Assembly: GCA_021292105.1 (NCBI GenBank) | Contig: CM037863.1 | Location: forward strand, 12,856,546-12,920,545 | Source: Anadara kagoshimensis | Lineage: Eukaryota > Mollusca > Bivalvia > Arcoida > Arcidae | DNA length: 64,000 bases | Direction of reading: 5' to 3' | Shown: positions 36,672-47,316 of the stretch, in pieces | How the letters are laid out: each line of letters opens with the position of its first letter | Numbering within the stretch: the stretch's first letter is position 1 | The notes under the pieces: model-generated | What the model was told of the DNA's origin: nothing | The model's input: the letters and a program-made list of their open reading frames with translations, nothing else | Databases searched by the model: none | Program-made: the position numbers and the translations under genes

Positions 36672-37265
36672 ACAGCAGCCCGATCGTGCAATGCATCACC
36701 AGGTCATCTGTCGATGTGCAAATTAAACTCTGCGAGATATCTCTTAATAAGTTATCATATTGGTGATGTGCAATTGTTGAAGTACGGCAGCCCGATCATG
36801 TCATGCATCACAACACCAGTGCAACTGTCGACTTGCCGTTTAAACTCTGTAAAATATATCTTTATAAATAATAATTTTGGTAGTGTGTGATAATGTATTG
36901 TAGCCCGATCATGTCATGCATCGCAACACCAGTATAACTGCCGACGTGTCAATTAAATAAAGGTATCACATCCTATTTACACATAATAAAACAATTTTGT
37001 TTTAAAGTAATCGAATATTGTAGCAATGTCTTCAATAGTTATGGGCTCTTACAGTTGACGTACGGTAACCCAATCATGCCATGCATCAGAGTACCAGTAT
37101 ATCTGCCGACGTGTCAATTAAAACATAAGTATTACTTCCTATTCACATATAATACATTTGTAAAATTAAAAAACATTTTGTTTTACGGTACAGCAATATC
37201 TTCAATAGGTATGAGATATCATACTAATACATCTAGTTGACATAATGTACGGTGGTCTGTTCGTG
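36672..37265. repeat. Degenerate tandem repeat, about 113-166 bp units
   Basis: Units start at AGCCCGATCGTGCAATGCATC (36676), AGCCCGATCATGTCATGCATC (36789 and again 36902) and AACCCAATCATGCCATGCATC (37068), with a weak fifth near 37250. Each continues ACCAGT..A.CTG.CGA.GTG and AATTAAA. The first three are spaced 113 bp; later units are longer. Confidence 0.8.
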
Positions 37266-37348
37266 TCACCAGATATATAAATAATCCGCATTTTAGCACT
37301 TTTGGAATGTACACCGACAATAAAGCAATAGGTTAGACACTTAAAGCA

Positions 37349-37590
37349 TTCCACACCTGTAGAAAATTTAACACTAAACAATCGAAAAAGCGTCAAATCG
37401 ACAAATTACTTTGGCTTTTCGTTAGCTACATCCCAGCAGCTTAACGACAGCTGTAAATATCGATAACCCGGAAACTTTTTTGGTCCTTGCCTCACCGTGA
37501 AGTCCAATTTGCTGTCGAGATTTTGACGACTGAAGCCACTGAGGGACTAAGAAACGGGTTTTACCACTAGCTATCCATATCTCGATCGCT
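37349..37590. mobile_element. Family A element, diverged, right end missing
   Basis: CACACCTGTAGAAAATTTAA then CACTAAACAATCGAAAA resembles the left inverted repeat. Interior traces include TTCGTTAGCTACATCC and CTAGCTATCCATATCTCG. A dispersed repeat D follows directly. Confidence 0.45.
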
Positions 37591-37621
37591 CGGAAACAGA
37601 TCGCATCTTTATTTCTTAACA

Positions 37622-38020
37622 TAATTTTACACGTGGCGGGTGTAGCTGGCTAAACAGTTGGTGCTTACTCTTTTGGGGCACTCGCTGTGTCACTTTCTTA
37701 GTATAATGGAGATTAACGTGTTTGACTTAATTTGCCAGTTCCAAAAGGGTTTTACTCTGCATTGAGATTGCGATTTGGACATAGATTGGTATGTTTGTTT
37801 TTGATTATCAAGCCTTGTTTTACACACGGTATAAATCAAGTTACATTTAAACGTGATGAGTGTAGCTAGCTAAACAGTGCAGCCATAGGGAGCTCTAGGC
37901 CTCGCGTCCCTAGTGGGGTGTGCGCATTTAGCTTAATTTGTTTTCACTTTGTTTTAAACATGGATTAGTATGTTTGTTTTTGATTATCAAGTCTTGGTTT
38001 ACACACTGTAAATCAGGTAG
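37622..38020 (+). repeat. Two tandem copies of dispersed repeat D
   Basis: Copy one (about 37628-37830) starts ACACGTGGCGGGTGTAGCTG. Copy two (about 37850-38020) starts AACGTGATGAGTGTAGCTAG. Both end in GTATGTTTGTTTTTGATTAT, CAAG and a shared TTTACACAC. The repeated order suggests a local tandem duplication. Confidence 0.7.
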
Positions 38021-38339
38021 CATATCCTGGATGATTTACATTAGGTTATTCGGTTCTTATGTTAAGTGGTCAGTCGATAAAATGATAGTTTCATTTGTAC
38101 GAGGATTATTAAATTACCACAAAATTTGGCTGTTATAACATTTCTCAGCAACCAGAATGGCACATGGGACAAATGTGTGAAGTAACGTCTGTCTAACAAG
38201 TGTCCAGAATCAATAAGTCGTCGAGGTCTTCAGACAGTCTGACCTCTAGTGACCTTAGGTCAAGTAATTAAGTATCTTCTACAGATTAAGAGCAGGCTAC
38301 GCTTTCATACTCATCCTCAACTATGGATTTCCTTAACTT

Positions 38340-38525
38340 AAATCTGGTAATGTTTTGCAGTATTTCATGGTACAACAGATACCGTATAAATGGTAATTTT
38401 CACGGTACGAAATTTTCGCGATTTTATTGTGAAATGCCCTATCAAAAAATTCGCGATTTTAATTTTCGCGGTTGTGGGTTTAGGAAAAAAATAAATATCG
38501 TTACCGTTCTAATAATTACGGTAAA
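38340..38525. repeat. TTCGCG-rich dispersed repeat
   Basis: ATACCGTATAAATGGTAATT, then repeated TTTTCGCGATTTTA and AATTTTCGCGG, ending AATAATTACGGTAAACCG. The ends are partly inverted (TACCGTATAAATGGTAA and ATTACGGTAA). It looks like a small inverted-repeat element. Confidence 0.55.
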
Positions 38526-38530
38526 CCGTT

Positions 38531-38695
38531 TTGACAAAACTGGAACGTAGGTGACACAAGCTTATAGTGATCTTCAAAATGCACCTAAAATTAATTAACA
38601 GCTTGAAACTGAAAAATATTCAGATTTAAAATTGCCAGATTAAACCTAGAAGTTACTAAAATATTATTAAGAAATTATTGTGAAACTGGCCCCTG
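38531..38695. mobile_element. Family C element, partial
   Basis: The middle and right part only: GACAAAACTGGAACGTAGGT to GAAATTATTGTGAAACTGGC. The left arm is missing. Confidence 0.55.
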
Positions 38696-38920
38696 GAATC
38701 ACTTTGGAGTGGAGTATAATAATTGTGTTTGACGTAACCGTCAAGGTAATTTAACTTATATCGAGGTCAGTTATGGGATAGTGGAGAAACCGGGGTACTC
38801 CCGGAGAAAACCAACTGTCTAAATTTAACAAGGGAACTGGCGCGTATCTGTCAACGTTGGACAGACGAAAGGGTTCGAAAGACGCTATTATTCATTAACG
38901 TAGACTCCAACCTAGCTATA

Positions 38921-39271
38921 TACCACTGCGGTGGCTCAGTTGGTAGAGTGCTCACTCCGTAAGTGGGAGGTCGTGGGTTCGAACCCTGGCCTGGTCTGAC
39001 CCAAGACTTGAAAGTAGGTAGTGACTGTTCTTTCGCCAAGCATTCGGCATCATGAAATGAAAATCGCGGTTCTTTCGGATGGGAACTTAAAATAAACGAG
39101 GGCCTGTGTAACGTTGGGCTTGGCACAATAAAGAACCCTGCTGTATAATGCCATCAGCGCAACGCACAGGCAAAATTGCTGCACTTTCGCCTATAGCTGG
39201 CGACGTCTCTATATAAGTGAAATATTCTTGACTGTGACGTGACGTTAAACACCATTACTCAACTCAACTCG
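38921..39271 (+). mobile_element. tRNA-headed SINE, complete, 12-bp target duplication
   Basis: The head carries a pol III A box (TGGCTCAGTTGGTAGAG, 38932-38948) and B box (GGTTCGAACCC, about 38975-38985). A body with TTCGCCAAGCATTCGGCAT and AATGCCATCAGCGCAACGCA follows, then a tail AAGTGAAATATTCTTGACTG ending in ACTCAACTCAACTC. The flanks AACCTAGCTATA at 38909-38920 and 39272-39283 are an exact 12-bp duplication, as LINE-driven insertion leaves. The exact flanks point to a fairly recent insertion. Moving it would need a LINE that recognises the tail; no partner was identified here. Confidence 0.93.
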
Positions 39272-39283
39272 AACCTAGCTATA

Positions 39284-39845
39284 GGCTTTGAGAGGCGCTT
39301 TAAACAACTCGGCCACTGATGTTCCCTCAAGTTGTATTAGAGAACAAACATGCATATGCCGTATAGTTGGTTCATTATTAGTATTTTTTTTCTCTTTTAT
39401 TTACCACTGCATGTTTGCAAAATAAACAAGATGGCTAGGGAAACCTCCGAGTAACCACCACATCAGTTTATTAACCGAACTATTGGATGCATGTATATAT
39501 GTCATACAACAACCAAAAAATAAGCATATCTGTTTCATGGGTGCCTTTGTGACTTTTAATAATCGCCGTGATCTGATAAAAAGACGGTGTCTCGACCCAT
39601 TTATCTCCTCTGTCCATCTCTTTATAAGATCAGCTGTGTCGCATCTAGAGCGTGTTATTTTGACCCTAAGCGGTCATTTACCTACCGTTCACCTTGACTT
39701 ACGGCTTGACCAAACATAATGCTTAGTCATTTCCTTCTTAGAGTCAAAATATGAAATTCTAGACAATTGATAAGATTTTTGTTGCCTTCAACTCATATTT
39801 TTCTCAATGTCTGTTGATAACACAATGTAAGCTCTGTGTACTACA
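39284..39845. other. No recognised feature
   Basis: A plus-strand frame at 39483-39719 (78 codons) shows no recognisable motif. Nothing else was seen. Confidence 0.5.
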
Positions 39846-40165
39846 AGCGAGTGTGTGGTCCGGACTTCGATAATTTCGACGCCTAATGCAGTCAAAAGAT
39901 TGAGGATCCAGGTGAGAAGTCAAATACGGTCGATCAATTTTGAGAATAATTTTATTTTGTAATACTAACAAGACTTCTTTCTGGAGCCGAGCCTCAATAC
40001 TTGGACTTCATTAGGCGTCGAGAAATGTTCAATGCTTTATGAAGTTCGGGTTTCATTGGGCGTCGAGAAATTGTCAACGCTTTATGAAGTTCGGTTTTCA
40101 ATGGACGTCGAGAAATTGTCAACGCTGTATGAAGGCCGGGCTTCATTAGGCGTTCGATTTCATAT
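39846..40165. repeat. Minisatellite joined to hairpin element, second copy
   Basis: A foldback of about 100 bp (39898-39998, arms TGAGGATCCAGGTGAGAAGTC and AGACTTCTTTCTGGAGCCGAG then CCTCA) is followed by units with GGCGTCGAGAAATTGTCAACG and CTTTATGAAGTTCGG. It matches the arrangement at 32230-32830, with the foldback in the other orientation. Confidence 0.7.
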
Positions 40166-40175
40166 TATGTTCTTA

Positions 40176-40415
40176 CAGTGCATACCTGTCGAAAACCTGT
40201 CGAAAGTTTATCACTTAGCTTACATATAAATAAGTACAGAATTGACAGTCAATCCAAGTCCCACGTCAGCTACTTAGCTACATATGTACATTGTGTATCG
40301 ACAGCTGCGATTTATTCTCGGCGGCTTTTCGACCACTTGCTATACACACTATTGCCATTTCGTAGCTGAGCTTTCATTCATTTCCGATAGCTCAACTTTC
40401 GACAGGTTTGTACTG
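40176..40415 (+). mobile_element. Family A element
   Basis: Left CAGTGCATACCTGTCGAAAA, right ACTTTCGACAGGTTTGTACTG, with TA on both sides. 240 bp. Confidence 0.82.
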
Positions 40416-40469
40416 TAGTTTTATATGTTCAGGCTTTAATTACACCATTTATCATTTTTACCTCAAATT

Positions 40470-40715
40470 AAATTGCTGGCTACGGTTTCACAATCATTCC
40501 GTAACTGCGATTGAGCTAATTATGACAATTTCTTATAGAAGTAAAAAAATATAAAAATATCAAATGTCGACGAATTTAGAATACATATGTGATAAACTTG
40601 AAGAAATCTTTAAAATGACATCTCAATTTCCTGAATATCTTGAAAAGTAACAAAATTATTTATATTTAATTTTTCTAAATTTAAGATAAAGGAAAATCTT
40701 TCTTTCTTGCTGCTC
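40470..40715. mobile_element. Family C element, diverged
   Basis: GGTTTCACAATCATTCCGTA at the left and TTTAAGATAAAGGAAAATCT at the right recall family C arms. The right terminus is poor. Confidence 0.45.
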
Positions 40716-41522
40716 AAATTTGCCAAACAAATACTGCCAATTAAAACAGTTGCTTATTTTTTTTAAAAAGAAGTTGTTTACATTAAATTTTCAAAATGCG
40801 TTGAAACGATTAAATCAGTTCTTTGTAGTTGACTTGTTTATTTCCGATACACTAAATTGGATTCTGCATCAACAAGATCGAATTTCTGTTGTTTTGTTTT
40901 ACCTATAATACTTTCCTAAAATATTCGATAAAATGAAATATATTTTCCTTCAAAAGTTGATTTCAAAATGTTAAGCGGTCATTTGGTAAGCTTCTCTTTA
41001 AGTAGCCTTGTATTTTCTAACCGGGAAACCCCCACATAGTCTTGACAAAAACACAATGCAGTGAAATAAACAAATATCAAATTGTCATTTTGGCAAGGTC
41101 CTACTTTTAGAAAATATTGTTGTGCGTCTTCGTATTTTCAAACAAATTGTCTCCCTCCCCTCCCCAATCCCCACCCATATAACAAGAAACACAAAGCAGT
41201 AAATATGATTTTAAGTAGCCTGGTATTACAAAACAAGGCCTCCCTCACCCCATACAAAAACAAGAAGCAGAAAACAGTAAATATGTTTTTATCATATATA
41301 CACTTAAAATTTTTAACTCAATTAGAAGTGACAAAGCAGTTTTTGCCAGTCATGGGTCGTTATCTGGATTATAAAGTTTCACCCCAAGGCCAAAAGCTAA
41401 TGTACCCACTCGATTATTATCATAACTCCGTAACACTAAACTCTTATTGAAATATAAAACAACTTAAATCAAATATTGGATCGGCATGGTCCCTCTGATA
41501 CTACCTGTGATTTGAATATGTA
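40716..41522. other. No recognised gene
   Basis: A weak direct repeat is visible: TAAGTAGCC near 41000 and 41213, each followed by an AAACACAA/ACAAAAACA stretch and GCAGT. A 122-codon plus-strand frame at 41082-41450 spans it and shows no family motif. Confidence 0.45.
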
Positions 41523-41944
41523 AAGTACAGACCTGTCCAAAGTTTAACACTGAGCTAATAAACAGGAGTCGAAGTTCGGCTGTTGAGAGATACTGTATAT
41601 TGTTTTACTTTCACGGTGTCAAATTTTTGCGGTCCGACGTCGATGACTTGTGTATTTCTATCTGATTAAAGGAAAACTACTCTGGCAAGATTAATGGGCT
41701 CGTAATACCCATGTATTTTCGCGATGGTTTTATTTTGGCGGGAATACACTGGACCGTGAATATAGCGAAAGTAAAACCACAGCGAAATATAAGCATTACA
41801 CAGTATATAGATAACGCTGTTACTAATTAATTACATCAGTCACCGAAACGCTGTCAAGATGGACCAAGATAAGCTGAAGATTCGGCACTACTAGTAATTT
41901 GTTAGCTACATTGTAAGTGTCAAACTTTCGACAGGCCTGTACTG
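41523..41944 (+). mobile_element. Family A element with nested inverted-repeat element
   Basis: Left AAGTACAGACCTGTCCAAAG, right CTTTCGACAGGCCTGTACTG followed by TA. A second element at 41590-41808 sits inside it. Confidence 0.8.
41590..41808. mobile_element. Inverted-repeat element with TTCGCG motifs
   Basis: Starts TACTGTATATTGTTTTACTT and ends AAGTAAAACCACAGCGAAAT, then TACACAGTATA, so the ends mirror each other. The interior has TATTTTCGCGATGG. It may be related to 38340-38525. Confidence 0.65.
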
Positions 41945-43295
41945 TATTGGGCCTAATTTGCTGGAAATGAGATTTGCATATCAAAACTCCGAATAGCTTT
42001 TATTTCAAAAACTATATAAATGTAAAAACTCCAATATATCCAATTTATTAAAATCAAAACTCCCTTAATCGGTTTTTTATCCTTCAAGAAATTGAAATAT
42101 ACGCTATCAAACATATGTATGTTATGTATCAGGCTTCCAGTATGTGGCATTGAGAAGTTATTAACCTTAAAACAAACACTCTACAGAGGATTTCGCTGTA
42201 ATGATCTTTAACATAAACTCTGATTGTTTTGACCAAAACAAGATTTGGAAATCAAATATATAAAAATATTTTATCAAGACATTGTAATAATTAAAATTTA
42301 CCGGACTAAATGGGCGCCAATAGCAGATATAAAGGCTTAGTAGTGAAGAGGTTAGGGTATTGAACAACTTGTCTCCTTGATAAAGGGGTTCGGTGCCTAG
42401 GCTGTAAATCGTAAACCCCATTGCATTGAAAAGGTAACTAACTTCAGTGATATGCGATATTTTACTCAACTGGCTTTCGGCATTGACAAAGTGTACGTCC
42501 GTTCGCCCGTCCATCTAAATGCTTTTATCCGATTGATAGTGAATGATCCTTAGTCGATGAAGATTAAAATTTTTGACGACATGGCCGTCCGAATTCCAAA
42601 CGACCATCGTTACTGTTACACTTTTTGAATTAAATAATAAAATGCACTCAAAAGGTGGTATGACATTACTACAAACAGCAAAACAGTATTTCGTTAACCG
42701 ATTTGTTCTTGTTTCAAACAATAACTTGAAGAATGGACCATTTGAAATATAAAGTCTTTTTTTAAAAAGAAACTTGAACCAAATGACATATTGTTGATTT
42801 ATAAAATTATCCATAAAGATTCCATGATTGTTTTTGTTTGATATGTGTGATGAATTGTAATCCAATGCAATTTCTTGAAATTAAATAGAAAGGGAGATCA
42901 CTCGTGTAACTTTAGAAGATATGTGAAAGTGATTACAGCATAATGCGAGTAACTAGGAGTTCAAACGAGTAATCTTATTTTCATCAAATAAATTGTATTT
43001 GAACGAAAAATCGTAGGTTACAATCGTGAAGTGACACTTCAGCATTACTGTGATACCGAAATAGAACATGGATGTATTATAACTTATAGTGTAGGCATTA
43101 TTATTTGTGACATTTACTTACTATGTTAAGTGCTATGCACTACAAGTATTTAATTATGTACTTTCAAACATTTAACAATGACAAACTGATTTAATTCTGA
43201 AATTTCTATAACAACATCCTGTTTTTCATCCGTACTATTTTTTTGCTTTGTGAAGCATTTTAGTTTAAAAGTTCATACAGTTATGTCGACATCCT
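41945..43295. other. No recognised gene
   Basis: Two adjoining minus-strand frames (42865-42515 and 42514-42167, about 115 codons each) show no motif, and the region is AT-rich. They are judged unlikely to be genes. Confidence 0.5.
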
Positions 43296-43714
43296 ACACT
43301 AAAGATATGTCGAAAATTTAACACTAAGCTAACGAATAAGTGCCAAAATCAGCAGCTCATCCAGGGCCCTTCTTTAGCTACAAGCATGTGCATCTGGACA
43401 GTTTTAAGCTTCTGCTTTTTTCTTTCATTACTGTCTATCAATACAGTCCAACCCGCCTTAAAAGGCCACCTCTATATAAGGGCCACTTGCATATTATTGC
43501 CTATAAAGGCCAGTAGAATTGTATTCCAATTGTTCTTTATTCATATACATGTAATTTGAACCTGTATATAAAGGCCACCTGCCCATAAAGGCCACTTAAT
43601 GGTTCCCTTGGGTGGCCTTTATTGACAGGTTTGACTGTACCTCGACCACTCAACAGCCGAGCTACGACTTCAAATCGTTAGTCGAGTGTTTAACTTTCGT
43701 CAAGTTTGTTACTT
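43296..43714. mobile_element. Family A element with nested family B
   Basis: The left end CACTAAAGATATGTCGAAAA, then TTTAACACTAAGCTAACGAA, and the right end TTAACTTTCGTCAAGTTTG are diverged. Family B occupies 43444-43637. Confidence 0.7.
43444..43637 (-). mobile_element. Family B inverted-repeat element
   Basis: Left CAGTCCAACCCGCCTTAAAA, right TTATTGACAGGTTTGACTG, flanked by TA. The interior repeats TAAAGGCCAC several times. It runs opposite to the copies at 46497 and 46805. Confidence 0.85.
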
Positions 43715-44057
43715 TATTAATTCCATGGATTCTGTGACTCATTATAGGCTTTTGTGTTAATATGACTTTTTTATTATGCCAATATGACGATGGTGTACGT
43801 TCTGTATGTACTATAATTGACACACCATCTTAAAACGTCCCAAAATCGGTTGTAAAATTGCTCCCATCTCCGCCAAAGCGGACGAACACGCAAGTTCCAA
43901 GGGTTCAATATTCCCCGGGGTCTGAGGTCCGGGAACTACTGGAGTTTCAAAATAAGCATCCACTCGTGTTTGAGGTACTGTTCGGATCCGGAGCCCGGAA
44001 CTGTATAGATTGTTGGTCCAAAAAGTTGAAATTCGTTTTGTGTTCATATGATATGCA

Positions 44058-44060
44058 TCT

Positions 44061-44106
<46 letters not shown>

Positions 44107-44126
44107 GCCAATATATATATATGCAC
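44058..44126. repeat. (TA)n microsatellite
   Basis: Two TA runs, 44060-44103 and 44111-44124, separated by TGCCAA. Confidence 0.9.
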
Positions 44127-44599
44127 GTGTTTTGTGTTTTAAAGGTTTCATTTACACTACTATTTACACTACATGTTGTTTTAATAGGAAAAAGTATTGT
44201 AACATGCTCATGGTACTTTAAATGACATGTATAAAAATTATTTTTGACTGTTTACATGTTTGAAAAATATTTAAAAGAAGATTCAGATTTAAAACTACGA
44301 CCAATAATTTGAGCTAAAGGCCATTGAAGCCTCTGTTTTTATAGAGTACTATAAAACCCAATGCATTATGGATAGTTACGAATATGTAATAACCCACATC
44401 ACACCATTTATCTATGGTCCATAGTCTTAACATTGATATACCTGCTTCGCCAATGGCCATATTTTTCCTCTTCGAACTAATACCAGATTCAGAGAGTTAA
44501 TAGTCTCAATATACATCGTTCTAGTGTCCTTTCTATTTTACACAGTAAGCTATAAGACCAATTTATGATAATAGTGCCTTCGATTAATAGCTCTTAATA

Positions 44600-45000
44600 C
44601 GAAGGAACGAAGAATAAAAAGGTATTTAGATATTGAAAGTAGAAAATTTTTCTACACTTTTTTAATTTTACCTCATATAGATTATTGTTTGTCAATTTGG
44701 GGTAATTGTCACTCTAAATATCTGGACCTCATTCTTAAGCTTCAAAAACGGTCTGCAATATATACTTATATACTATATATACTTGTACATAGTTTTATAC
44801 TTAGCATCTTAGCATATGTTTTATATTTTGCATGATTATTATTTTAATTATTTTTTTAATTACTACATATAAAGAAATGTTATTTTGTATTAATAGTATG
44901 TAATCACTCATATTGGAGGGCCTTATGCAAGATTGGCTCAGTCCAAATAAGCAACCCCTTAACAAAATAAAGTCATTATTATTATTATTATTATTATTTA

Positions 45001-45055
<55 letters not shown>

Positions 45056-45056
45056 G
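44600..45056 (+). mobile_element. 5'-truncated LINE with (TTA)n tail
   Basis: From about 44600 the plus strand reads RRIKRYLDIESRKFFYTFL, then ILPHIDYCLSIWGN (about 44671-44712) and YLDLILKLQKRSA. This is the LPH.DYC...WG region that follows the reverse transcriptase core in CR1/Rex/L2-like LINEs. The remaining coding part is lost. It continues as a 3' tail with GGAGGGCC, AAGATTGGCT and AACAAAATAAAG, then a TTA repeat (about 44972-45056). It is a different family from the element at 23100-27030. Confidence 0.82.
44972..45056. repeat. (TTA)n microsatellite, LINE tail
   Basis: About 28 TTA units with one interruption. It directly follows AATAAAGTCA, so it is best read as the 3' tail of the truncated LINE. 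Confidence 0.93.
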
Positions 45057-45079
45057 TTGTTATTATAAGAAAAGACAGA

Positions 45080-45250
45080 GACGGAGCGAAAAGACCAAAC
45101 GAAAATACGACCACGAAAGAGCGAAGTTTCTTTCACTCTGACGTCTTCTTATTTTCGCTTCTTAGCTTTCGCAACTTCGCCATCGTTTCTTCGCTTCATC
45201 ACCTTAGCATCTTTGCTTCGCGACGGTTCTCGCTACTAATCGCGAAAACC
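45080..45250. repeat. GCGAA/TTCGC-rich inverted stretch
   Basis: The left half has GGAGCGAAAAG, ACGAAAGAGCGAAG. The right half has TTTTCGCTTC, TTTCGCAACTTCGCC, TTTCTTCGCTTC, CTTTGCTTCGCGACG. The halves are roughly inverted around 45137. Confidence 0.6.
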
Positions 45251-46060
45251 TATGATTGTTAATTGTTTAAAAAGCAAAAATACCATCTAGTGTTATTGTT
45301 GACATTGCTGATTCCGGAAGTGGCATGCCATCGTTCGTCAGTTCGTAGATACTAGTACAATTGTAACAACGCCTAACAAATTAAAGTCTGGACTTCTTCT
45401 AGAGTTGTCACAATCCAGCCATAATAAAGATTTATGGGTGCATTGTATGTTTTACCGATAGTTTCTACAGCGACATTATTTGGTGAAGTTTTGAAATTGT
45501 TTCATAAACCTCATCTAAACGATTTCATTTTTAAAGAATGCATCTAGATAGACAAGAAGTTATTATTTTTCTGCAACACCCGGCAAGAATTTCCTGGTGC
45601 AAATTCACGTTAAACTTAATTTGACAGTTTTCAAAGTCGGTACTGTGCATTTTGGGATTTGGACATGGGCCGGTTATAATGAAACCATGCTATAGATAGC
45701 ACTGGAGGTCAAAAGTTAGATTCAGATTTAGATCTTGTTAAATTAAAAGATGTGTATCATAATCTGTGATTATTTGAAAACTTTAATTAAGTTGTAATTA
45801 CGTTATCTCAATACAAATTGTCTTCAAAGCCAAACAAACATTTGTGATACACTACCGACGTCTTTAAAATGATTACATGTATGTTTATCGTCGTATCTTA
45901 CGGAATTTGACCCCGTCATTTATGGATCAATAAAAGAACAGTTTAAAAACCAATAAACATCAAATTATGATCAAGTACAAAACAAATGATATATTAGCCG
46001 TTATGATCTATATTTGTAACGCGTAATGAGTGTCTTTATAAATACGCATAGTAAAACCTT
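45251..46060. other. No gene; partial dispersed repeat D
   Basis: 45588-45690 resembles repeat D (CACCCGGCAAGAATTTCCTG, TTAATTTGACAGTTTTCAAA, GGGATTTGGACATGG). The rest is unrecognised. Confidence 0.5.
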
Positions 46061-46445
46061 GTATACCGACCACCTCTGTGCATAAAATCTGCTATATACA
46101 TGTAGCAGTCAACTCTAAACAATAAAACCTGGTATAGCGGTCACCTCTGTACAGTAAAACCTGCAATACAGCGGTCATCTGTATAGAAAGACCGCATGTC
46201 TATACTGCAAAAGATGATCTAGCGACCACCTCTTTTCAGTAAAAACCTGCTACACAGCGGTCATTTTTATAGCAAGACCATCTGTTTATACAGCAAAATA
46301 TGATCTAGCGACCACCTCTATTCAGTAAAGCATGTTATAGCAGTCATATGTAGAGGATTACCGCCTGACTATTTTGCCAAACTTGATGTAACGGCCACCT
46401 CTATAAACAACAATCTGTTTAATAAATTCGTAAAATAAAGACTAC
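46061..46445. repeat. Degenerate tandem repeat, about 96 bp
   Basis: Units contain CAGTAAAACCTGGTATAGCG then GTCACCTCTGTA. The clearest pair, GATCTAGCGACCACCTCT, begins at 46216 and 46312. Wording such as CAGTAAAACCTG and GCCACCTCTATA recalls family B ends, which follow directly at 46497. Confidence 0.7.
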
Positions 46446-46496
46446 TATAGCTATCACATCTGTATAATAACCACCTGCCTATATACAGTCAAACCT

Positions 46497-46664
46497 GTCT
46501 ATAAAGGCCACCCAAGGGAACCAGTTAAAGTGGACCTTATTGGCAGGTGACCTTTATGTACATGTTCAAAAATTATGAATAAAGAACACTTGGGATACAC
46601 TTTGACTTGCCTTTATAAGCGGGTGGCCATTATATAGTGGTGGCCTTTAAGGCAGGTTGGTCTG
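46497..46664 (+). mobile_element. Family B inverted-repeat element
   Basis: Left CAGTCAAACCTGTCTATAAA, right GGCCTTTAAGGCAGGTTGG then TCTG. The left flank is TA. Confidence 0.87.
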
Positions 46665-46804
46665 AATTCCATATAGTCGAGTATGCTTTAAAGACCAACT
46701 ATAAATCAGGTCCGAAAGTTAATATAAGTCTGCTTAAATGACCATTTTTGTATTTGTCAATAAAGTCCCTGCTTTAATATGTCTGTACATTAAAACCTGA
46801 TATA

Positions 46805-46981
46805 CAGTCAATCCTGTCTATAAAGGCCATCCAAGGGAACCAGTAAGTGACCTTTTAGGTCAGGTGGCCTTTATATACGGGTTCAAATAATACGAATAAA
46901 GAACAAATGGGATACTATTCTACTGACCTTTATAAGCAGGTGACCCTTATATACAGGTGGCCTTTAAGGCAGGTTTGACTG
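46805..46981 (+). mobile_element. Family B inverted-repeat element
   Basis: Left CAGTCAATCCTGTCTATAAA, right CTTTAAGGCAGGTTTGACTG, with TA on both sides. The second copy lies only 140 bp after the first. Confidence 0.9.
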
Positions 46982-47189
46982 TAGTTATATCACTCTAAAG
47001 ATCACATGTGCATGTCTATACAATAAAACTTGCTACAGTAATTGTCTCTGCATAAAGACTACCTGTCAAATAAGACCAGTGTTTTAATGCCCTTCTGTTT
47101 AATATTTCATGAAAGTTTACAAATCACCTGTCTATAAAGTTCATACAGTATTTCTCTGGCCCCAATGAGTGGTTTTTATGTACAGGTTT

Positions 47190-47316
47190 TACTGTTAGAA
47201 AAGCTGAAGAGGGGCCAAAATTAAGCTTATGAGGGTCGTGATATTGCTAACGTTGATCCGCCGATTCCGGGCATTGTTGGTTAGCTTAGCGCAAAACTGT
47301 CGACATACTCGCACTG
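47190..47316. mobile_element. Family A element, diverged right half
   Basis: GAAGAGGGGCCAAAATTAAG, GCCGATTCCGGGC, GTTAGCTTAGCGCAAAACTG, TCGACATACTCGCACTG, then TA. The left end is not visible. Confidence 0.5.

Noticed and set aside
38930-38995. tRNA gene
   Set aside because: The A and B boxes belong to the SINE head; the sequence continues as SINE body inside a 12-bp target duplication, and no full cloverleaf was supported.
42167-42865. Two adjoining minus-strand frames of about 115 codons
   Set aside because: AT-rich, no recognisable motif, no splice or start context beyond chance.
43811-44047. 78-codon minus-strand frame with PGPQTPGNIEPLELACSSAL
   Set aside because: The composition looks protein-like and the stretch is more GC-rich than its surroundings, but no family was recognised and the frame is short; left unannotated.
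44801-45136. Minus-strand polyasparagine frame
   Set aside because: Translation of the TTA repeat.
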